Positions 57,995-64,000 of a stretch of DNA of 64,000 bases are shown in pieces. The stretch comes from Cryptomeria japonica (taxonomy: Eukaryota > Streptophyta > Pinopsida > Cupressales > Cupressaceae). The notes beneath the pieces were generated by a model. It was given only the letters and a program-made list of their open reading frames with translations, searched no databases and was not told the origin of the DNA. Both the position numbers and the translations under genes were made by a program. Each line of letters begins with the position of its first letter. Positions within the stretch are counted from its first letter, which is position 1. The stretch is from assembly GCF_030272615.1 (NCBI RefSeq), contig NC_081415.1:625459740-625523739 (forward strand), given 5' to 3'.

Positions 57995-59180
57995 TGTTGT
58001 AGAGCATCCAAACTATAATGATGAATACTAAAAGGGGGGGGTGAATTAGTATGCCAAAAAACACTACACTAAAACACTTAAACAGTCTAAAGATAAACTG
58101 GTAAAACAGTTTAACAGACAGACCAGTTATCACACATGCAAACCAAAATGCAAATAAAGCGTTCACCCACAAAAGCAATACAACCATAACACAAGATATT
58201 TGACGTGGAAACCCAAATGGGAAAAACCAGAGTGAGATGGAACTCACAAGTCACTATCTGCAGAATAGAAACCAGACCAGTTTAGGTCTTACATTGTTCT
58301 TCACCAGAACAAATCCTGTTAGGAATCTCAATCTCTATTAGGAGATAAGTCCGATCAAGGACTACCTTGCTAGAGGATTTTAGATTCACAGAGGTGAACC
58401 ACCTTGTTAGAGGATTTTACAAAGGCTACTCTGAGCCTACTCGGTTAAGGGCTATGGACTTGTCAAAGAGGTGAGTAATCAACAAGTGTGTGATCTATCA
58501 GATAGCACAGATTGCTTGGTTAGATCCAATATAGCTCACAGCTAATGCATTCTAGCATTACTTCAGTCTTCTTTGTCTCTCACTCAGTTACAACTTGATC
58601 TTCTCAGATAAGATCGCTCTTACAACAACTCATCAACCACCTTAAACCCTAGCACAAACAAAAACTTTCAACAACCACCTAGAACCCTAGACATGATATC
58701 CTTATGAAGGAATCTGATTTCATGTCGGTCCAATAGGATTACATTTCAATTTCCTAGGTTCAATGAATCTAGACATACTCAGTAACACGACACAAAAAGC
58801 ACCGTCAGTGTGTTGGCACCATCAGACAATCGGTGGATTAGTAACTCATCACAAAATATCGATTGGTAACCCAACACAGAGTATTACTAGTTCATACAAA
58901 ATACCGGTTGCCAGTTTGACAAAAATGAAGACTGGTAAGAATGTGTTATGCTGCTTTGCTCCCTCATACCACTTGAGATCTACGAACCGCTTGGGGTTGA
59001 CATGTCGCTTCAGATCGGGAAACACTTTCTACAAAATCACCAATAGTCTAAAGACTAGAATACAACATACCGGTTGGAACAGATACCAATTGAGCTCTAG
59101 CTCATACATATAGAGGGGATCTCAATGCAAGTGTGTGTCCATCAATGACAATCACAACATAAACATCAAAAATGCCAACA
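57995..59180 (-). mobile_element. 3' LTR of element C (about 1,186 bp)
   Basis: The right edge ...AATGCCAACA next to the PPT is firm. The left edge at TGTTG (57995) is chosen because it mirrors CAACA. A G9 run with GTGAATTAGTATG follows at 58033, and the GACGTGGAAACCCAAATGGG box lies at 58202-58221, as in the other copia LTRs. Confidence 0.7.
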
Positions 59181-59514
59181 ATCTCCCCCTTTGGCATTGA
59201 TGGCAACACTTAGGAAAATAAAATTTTGACATCTAAGTGTTTTACAACAAAAACATGCCATTAACAAAATTTCTCCCCCTAAGCATATACACTATCCCTT
59301 AATCAATACAATGTATAGCAATTTTGCATACAAAGCATAAACATTGAGATATCAGAGCATATAGCATATATCAAAGCATTTAGAAAAATTTTAAAGCCAG
59401 ATACTTCTCCCCTATACTTCTCCAAAATAGATAGAATACTTCTCCCCCTTTGCCAACAATGACAAAGTACCGCCGAACAACCCTACTTCCATTTGATATT
59501 AAAATAATAAAAGT
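59181..59514 (-). other. C polypurine tract and 3' UTR
   Basis: The PPT CCAAAGGGGGAGAT (minus) is intact at 59181-59194 and identical to that of A1 and B1. Other tracts are TTAGGGGGAGAAA near 59270-59283, GGGGAGAAG near 59405 and CAAAGGGGGAGAAG near 59438-59451. Confidence 0.75.
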
Positions 59515-62500
59515 TTATGACAACAAGGAATAATACTTGTCAAAAACTGATTTATAGTCCTGCAAAAATTGTTTCATTGATAGAGACCAGGACTCAAGTA
59601 GGGAGGTGGCCACTTCTTTCTCTGTTTGCATCTGGGAGACCTATTCTTCCATGGTGTCAACTGTGCTCATCTCCTGTGTAACTGTCAAGGCATCCAGGTT
59701 TAGATAACACTTCTGAAGAATTTGTAGACATGGAAGTAAAACCAATTGTAGCTCCTGCAAATCTCTAGACCATGTACTGATCTCTTGCTCCATTTTGGCT
59801 AACTGGATCTGAAACCGGTGAACAGTTTGCCCATAAGTTGCAAAGGAATCATAAGGTGGCTTAAATGTGCTCAAGTAAGATTGTAAGTCCATTTGAAGCT
59901 TTTGCTTCTGAGCTAGCACATCATCATAGAATAGATCGGGTTGATAGATTTTTCTTAGTAGCAGATTTCCCTCATCCAAAGCGTCCCTTATATCCTTTTG
60001 GTCTTTCAGCAGTTCACACTGGAGTTCATTCAACTTCTTTACCAGAGCAATGTTAAGAGCCTTTTGATGCTCTTTCTTGACATTTGCCTCAGCTGCTTCT
60101 TCTAGGCTCTACACCTGATCATCCACTACTGTACATAGTAGCTTAAGCTTTGCTAGTGATGATTCAGTGTTGGGAAGATTGGTACCAAGGATCAAACCGG
60201 TAAGGGTGTCTACAGCCGCTTGAATTATATCTTTCTCATTTTTCCTTCGAATGATTTCAAGGTGCTCTTGAGCAACCTTGATGCTCTGCATTAGCTCCGA
60301 TTCACTTGTAGACTAGAGATCAATAGGACTGGTGATATTAGCTAGTTTGCCTTGATTCACAGTTGCCTTCAGAGTCTCCATCTGTGTGCTCTTCACCGCT
60401 TCCGCTGCCTTGTCCTCTTCCACTTTCTTTTTTTCCGCTTTGCTTTTCTCTGCTGCCTTGTCTTCTTCTTCCTTCTTCTTTTTCTCTGCTTCCTTCTTCT
60501 TTTCTTGTTCCTTGTCTTCCTCTTCTTTCTTTTTCCTCTCAGCTTCCTTCCTCTTCTCCTCTTCTTTCTCTTCCTCTTCCTTCTTCTTCTTTTCTTCTTT
60601 CTTCCGCTTTTCCTTTTCTCTATCTTCCTCTTCCTTCTTCTTCTTTTCCTCTTCCTTCTTCTTCTTTTCTTCCTTATCCTCTTCTTCTTTCTTTTTCCTC
60701 TCATCTTCTTGCTTCTTTTTCTCTTCATCTTTTCTTTTCTCCTCTTCCCCTTTCCTCCTCTCTTCCTCTTTTTGCTTTTTCTCATATTCATCCCTCTTCT
60801 TCTTCTCTGCCTGTTCCTTAGCTGCTTCCTGTCTATCCTCGGCTTGCTCACTACCCTGTTCAACCTGTTGCACCTGTCCTGTTCCCTTAAAAGGTATGTC
60901 TTGAGTGACATCTTCTACGTCTAGGACATTGACATCAATAGTATCGATTGGTTCTTCAACCGGGTTTCCTTCTTCATCAAAAACTTCATCCAATTTGGAT
61001 ATAACCGATTCTTTTTCCACTTGCAAGTTGGCCATACGTGCTTTGTGAGCATGGATAGCATGATCCATATACTGATGAGTTTCTTTTTCAACATCATCAA
61101 CTCTTCCCTCTAACAGCTAGAGTCTTCTTATCCTTGTGAAGAAGAGTCCTTTATTTTGGTCCAAAATATCAAATAATTTTGAGTTTGAGAGGTCAAGAAA
61201 GTACTGTGCAAAGACTTTCTCCCTAATCTCCTGTTCTTTTTCTATGGCAATGTGCCATTTATTATCTAATGCCTTATATAAGGAATCCGATGTCTAAGAT
61301 TTAATCTCTGATGGCGACTGGTCATTCTTACACAAATAAATAATAATCTCCTATAGTACTTCTTCTTTCTCCTCATCACTAAAATCATCATAATAATCTA
61401 CTAAGTCATGAAGTAATTTTCTCCTAATACTCTTTATTGTTCTTTGACAATGTGTCAAAGGTTTATATAAGGAGATATCAATATTTACTGGTGTAGACGC
61501 TGCCGGTTCATTCTTCTTCATCTTCTTCATTTGTCTAACCTTCTTTGGCATCTTCTCAGACTCAGTCTCTTCAAAGTCCGATTCATTTAACTTAGTCTTC
61601 ATTTTTCTTTCAAAGACTTTTACCGGTGCCACTTCTGGTTTCTTCTTTGCAAGTGATCACTTGGTCACTCTTGGAGTTGCAGTAGTAGTCGGTGTTGACG
61701 CTGCAGGCACTGCCTTTACCTTCTTTGTTGCTGGTTCTTTTCCTTTCTTAACAGAGGGTTCCTCGACTGGTGCAATCCTTTCTAGATAGGTTCCGGTCCT
61801 CTTTTCCTTAGGATCAAGAGGTGAGGCAATAAGGGTTGAGGCATACCCTTCCAGCATATCGTACATCACCTCATAGCCCATTGGCTCCACTTGTTCCATT
61901 CTATGCTCAACAGCCTCCATTAAGCATTTGTCCACCTGGATGGTGAAACAGATGTCATCTTCATATTTCTTCACGATGTCACCTGAGATCCTCATCCTTT
62001 GACTCATTTTCTGTCTAAACTCATCAGAATACTTGTTCAGCACATCAGGGTAACCGGTTTCGATTGCTTGAATGCTTTCCTTGATCTACTTGGTTACCCG
62101 TTGGTCAGGAGACCACTGGACATCTCCTACTCCAGGAAAGCAGCCTTGGAAATAGAAGAACAACCCAACCAATAGTTGTCTGAACTTGAATCTTAGTGTA
62201 TTATCCTATTTGATCGACTTCGGATTAGACAGGAGTTCCCTCTGCATACCGGTGCATAGGTCAAATGATGCATCCTCTTTAATCATCCGGTAAGTGGCAT
62301 TTACTGCTGCAGTAGATACAGAGTTAATTCTGCTAGTAGAGAATGTTTAGTAGCCTATCACCATGCAGGCATACTTAACTAGATCATCCTTGATGGAGTT
62401 GACTCTCATGCCTCGTGAATCGCTCACTAAACCGGTGAGCCTTGACATTTCCATTTTGCTTATTGTCCTTAGGGCTGGCACTTCCCCTATATTGCAGAAA

Positions 62501-62883
62501 CTGGTGACTGCATGAATTGCCTATGGCATGATATCATGTGTCCTCTCTAGGTACATCTTGTCACCATGGACTCTACTCAAAATGATCCTAATATGATCCT
62601 TTGTAAAGTCTTCTAGAAAGTATACAGCATTATGGAGTTTCTTCTTCTCTAAGATACTATATTCCGGTTTGATTTTCTTATCCTTTCCACAAAACAGACC
62701 TAGTTGGGAGTGGATGGCTAGAGACCCTAGGTCTTCAATCTTGCAATCAATATAGTCAGAAATTCCCTCTTCTACTATCACTCTAGCTGGAACTTGTGAT
62801 AGGGCATTATACTTTGACTTCCTTTGAATGAAACTTTTAGACTCAATGGATGCACTAGAACTGGTATGAGATGTGGAAGCCAT
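59515..62883 (-). pseudogene. Element C second frame: 1,122-codon unknown protein
   Basis: It starts at the ATG 62881-62883 (MASTSHTSSSAS) and keeps one frame to TAA 59515-59517, with 11 internal stops (nine TAG, one TAA, one TGA) and no frameshift. Rough layout: residues 1-365 a globular-looking domain (YIDCKIEDLGSLAIHSQLGLF, FLEDFTKDHIRIILSRVHG, SRLTGLVSDSRGMRV, FRQLLVGLFFYF); 365-460 a basic Lys/Pro/Ala/Thr linker with nuclear-signal-like KKGKEPATKKVK; 460-690 helical; 690-835 an almost pure Lys/Glu coiled coil; 835-1122 helical (HRFQIQLAKMEQEISTW). No signal peptide or membrane segment. Not an envelope protein and not pol. Family unknown. The stops replace Gln or Arg codons, so the ancestral frame is easy to follow. 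Confidence 0.7.
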
Positions 62884-63406
62884 TGTAGAATATTTTAAGA
62901 ACTCAAGAAATACCTTTAAAACATGAATTTAGGGCTTTCTAATTCTCCTTCACTCCACACTTCGTCGGTTGCTAAATCACCACTTTGTGTTCTCCACTTG
63001 ACCGTTTGCAATTTGAATTTGAATCTCCTTCACGATTTGTCAATTTCTTGAAATCTCAGCTCAAATCGCCTTTTCTTCACTCTACTCTTTGAAAAACTTT
63101 TCTTCGCTCAAAAACAGATAGTGAGAAATGATTTGAAAAATGCTTTTATACATGTCTCTCACCTACCACCATTAATGCTCCTCTATTAGGGCGTAAACCC
63201 TAATTTGCCTTTTTACCATTTTCGGTCTTCTGCCAAGCGACAGGTATCACATATTGGTTAAGGTCTTTTATCGGTGTAAACTAGGGGTTCAAAAACATTT
63301 CGCCGTTTGCTCCCCCTAAGCCTTTTGAAGCTTAGTTTGTCAGTTCGGATATTTCCACACTAGGTGCAGAAACTAGTTCCTCTTCCAACATTGTTGGTTT
63401 CTTCCT
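62884..63406 (-). promoter_or_regulatory. Promoter-like region and leader of the element C second frame
   Basis: On the minus strand TATAAAAG lies at 63143-63150, about 260 bp before the ATG at 62883. Upstream is a telo-box (AAACCCTAA on the plus strand, 63195-63203), a motif common in plant promoters. The stretch between TATA and ATG is A-rich and lacks other ATG-led long frames. A purine tract TTAGGGGGAGC near 63310-63320 resembles the 3' UTR tracts of the other copia elements. Promoter activity is inference. Confidence 0.45.
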
Positions 63407-64000
63407 CTAGGTTTTGTTCATGTCTGCTTGAACTGTTTCAACATCAATTTTTCCTTCTGGAGTGACTAGTATATCATCAGATACACTCTTTATGCTTCTG
63501 CAGAATCTTGTCGCATGACCCGGTTTGTTGCAATGATAGCAAATCATTCCAGGTGCTCTCCAAGGTCCATTGTTCATGTTTCCATTCTTCCTTCTGTATG
63601 TAGCAGCAATGCGACCATGACCATGACAAATCCAACAATTTTCTCTCCATCCGGTTGCCGCTTGATGGCCACCGCTTATTGGCTGATGATTGAAGACATT
63701 AAACCAGTTGTGGTTCTGGTTCACAAAAGGTTTAGGACCAACTCCTTGGGTCCTTTGAGGATATCTTCCAGTGTTATTCATCATAGACCTACATTCAAAT
63801 GCTCTATGCCCAAACTTGTTCCATGCATAACAATGACCATTGAACTTATTGGATCTAGGTGTATTGTTAATAAAGTAAGGAAAATTATTGTAGGCTTTGC
63901 TCCTACATGCATTGGCAGTGTGTCCTTCTTTAAGATAGTTAAAGAAAATAGGTTTGAATTTTTGCTTACCTTTTCCTTTGAATGTTGGTAGCTTCTTTGA
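63407..64000 (-). pseudogene. Element C Gag C-terminal part with four zinc knuckles
   Basis: One open minus frame of 198 codons ends at TAG 63407-63409 and runs off the window. Four CX2CX4HX4C knuckles follow each other: 63905-63946 (both first Cys lost: FFNYLKEGHTANAC), 63791-63832 (second Cys is Trp: CYAWNKFGHRAFEC), 63596-63637 (His is Arg, last Cys is Tyr: CWICHGHGRIAATY), and 63500-63541 (intact: CYHCNKPGHATRFC). Linkers are Asn/Gly/Pro-rich. Such knuckles bind nucleic acid. The other copia Gags here have one each. After the stop the frame continues about 30 codons (LEEELVSAPSVEISEL). Confidence 0.75.

Larger units (their letters stand above)
57995..64000 (-). mobile_element. LTR element C: Gag plus a long second frame, no pol (5' end outside window)
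   Basis: From left: 3' LTR (57995-59180), PPT (59181-59194), 3' UTR, a 1,122-codon frame (59515-62883), a promoter-like region, and Gag with four zinc knuckles (63407 onward). No PR, INT, RT or RNase H motif occurs between Gag and LTR, where copia pol should be. It would need proteins from another element to move. It could also be two neighbouring fragments. The window ends before the 5' LTR, so this is not settled. Confidence 0.6.

Noticed and set aside
60352-60924. Long open frames on both strands in the Lys/Glu region
   Set aside because: They are shadows of a purine-only repeat; only the frame continuous with 59515-62883 makes sense.
59515-62883. TAG read as Gln (altered genetic code or programmed readthrough)
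   Set aside because: Catalytic residues in related elements are also lost and CHG deamination explains the pattern more simply.
59515-62883. Envelope-like protein downstream of pol
   Set aside because: There is no pol upstream, no signal peptide and no transmembrane segment; composition is nuclear or coiled-coil like.
1-64000. CRISPR arrays, bacterial operons, rRNA or tRNA genes
   Set aside because: No spaced identical repeats, no cloverleaf or rRNA sequence; the TGGTATCAGAGC sites are primer-binding sites, not tRNA genes.

Overview
The window looks like a piece of a very large, repeat-packed plant nuclear genome, most likely a conifer or other gymnosperm. This is inferred from its content: wall-to-wall old, nested LTR retrotransposons, AT-rich DNA, only scraps of host-like coding sequence, and many point-mutation stops with few indels. 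No intact gene was found. Almost every recognisable protein is a Ty1/copia or Ty3/gypsy product.

Layout. 1-5264: minus-strand Ty3/gypsy remains (Gag, a leader with hairpin repeats, a PBS-like site, a 1,173-bp LTR, a PPT-like tract, and a second LTR edge at 5249). 5821-12948: copia element A1 (+), a full set of Gag-PR-INT-RT-RNase H in one frame broken by stops. Its 3' LTR is fused at about 12948 to the end of a family-B LTR, which leads into copia element B1 (+, to 26405). Element A2 (-, 18386-25752) sits inside the 3' LTR of B1. 26406-28303 and 37290-37510: a decayed minus-strand reading frame of unknown function, split by copia element E (-, 28304-37289). E itself carries a solo gypsy-type LTR (31271-32630) with a perfect 5-bp target duplication inside its RT. 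37560-38072: low-copy-looking DNA with two G-box/ABRE motifs and a TATA box. 38073-45095: copia element F (-), its 5' LTR cut short. 46033-47215: a tandemly duplicated 586-bp unit holding an antisense fragment of the transcription elongation factor SPT6 next to a gypsy Gag/PR fragment. 48625-56960: another unknown coiled-coil reading frame, D (-), split by copia element B2 (-, 48859-55848). 57318-57925: a small three-exon gene-like fragment (+). 57995-64000: an unusual minus-strand LTR element, C. It has a four-zinc-knuckle Gag, then a TATA/telo-box promoter-like region and a 1,122-codon second reading frame, then PPT and LTR, with no pol in between.

How it fits together. The copia families A, B, E and F share one plan: TGTT/TGAT...CA LTRs of about 1.2-1.6 kb, an initiator-Met-type PBS, Gag with a CCHC knuckle, PR, INT, RT, RNase H, a 3' UTR with several purine tracts, and a PPT. 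Reading-frame stops are dominated by CAG/CAA to TAG/TAA, CGA to TGA and TGG to TAG/TGA, the trace expected from deamination of methylated cytosine. The most novel-looking feature is element C and its long unknown protein. The duplicated SPT6-gypsy unit and the A/B chimeric LTR are the next most informative.
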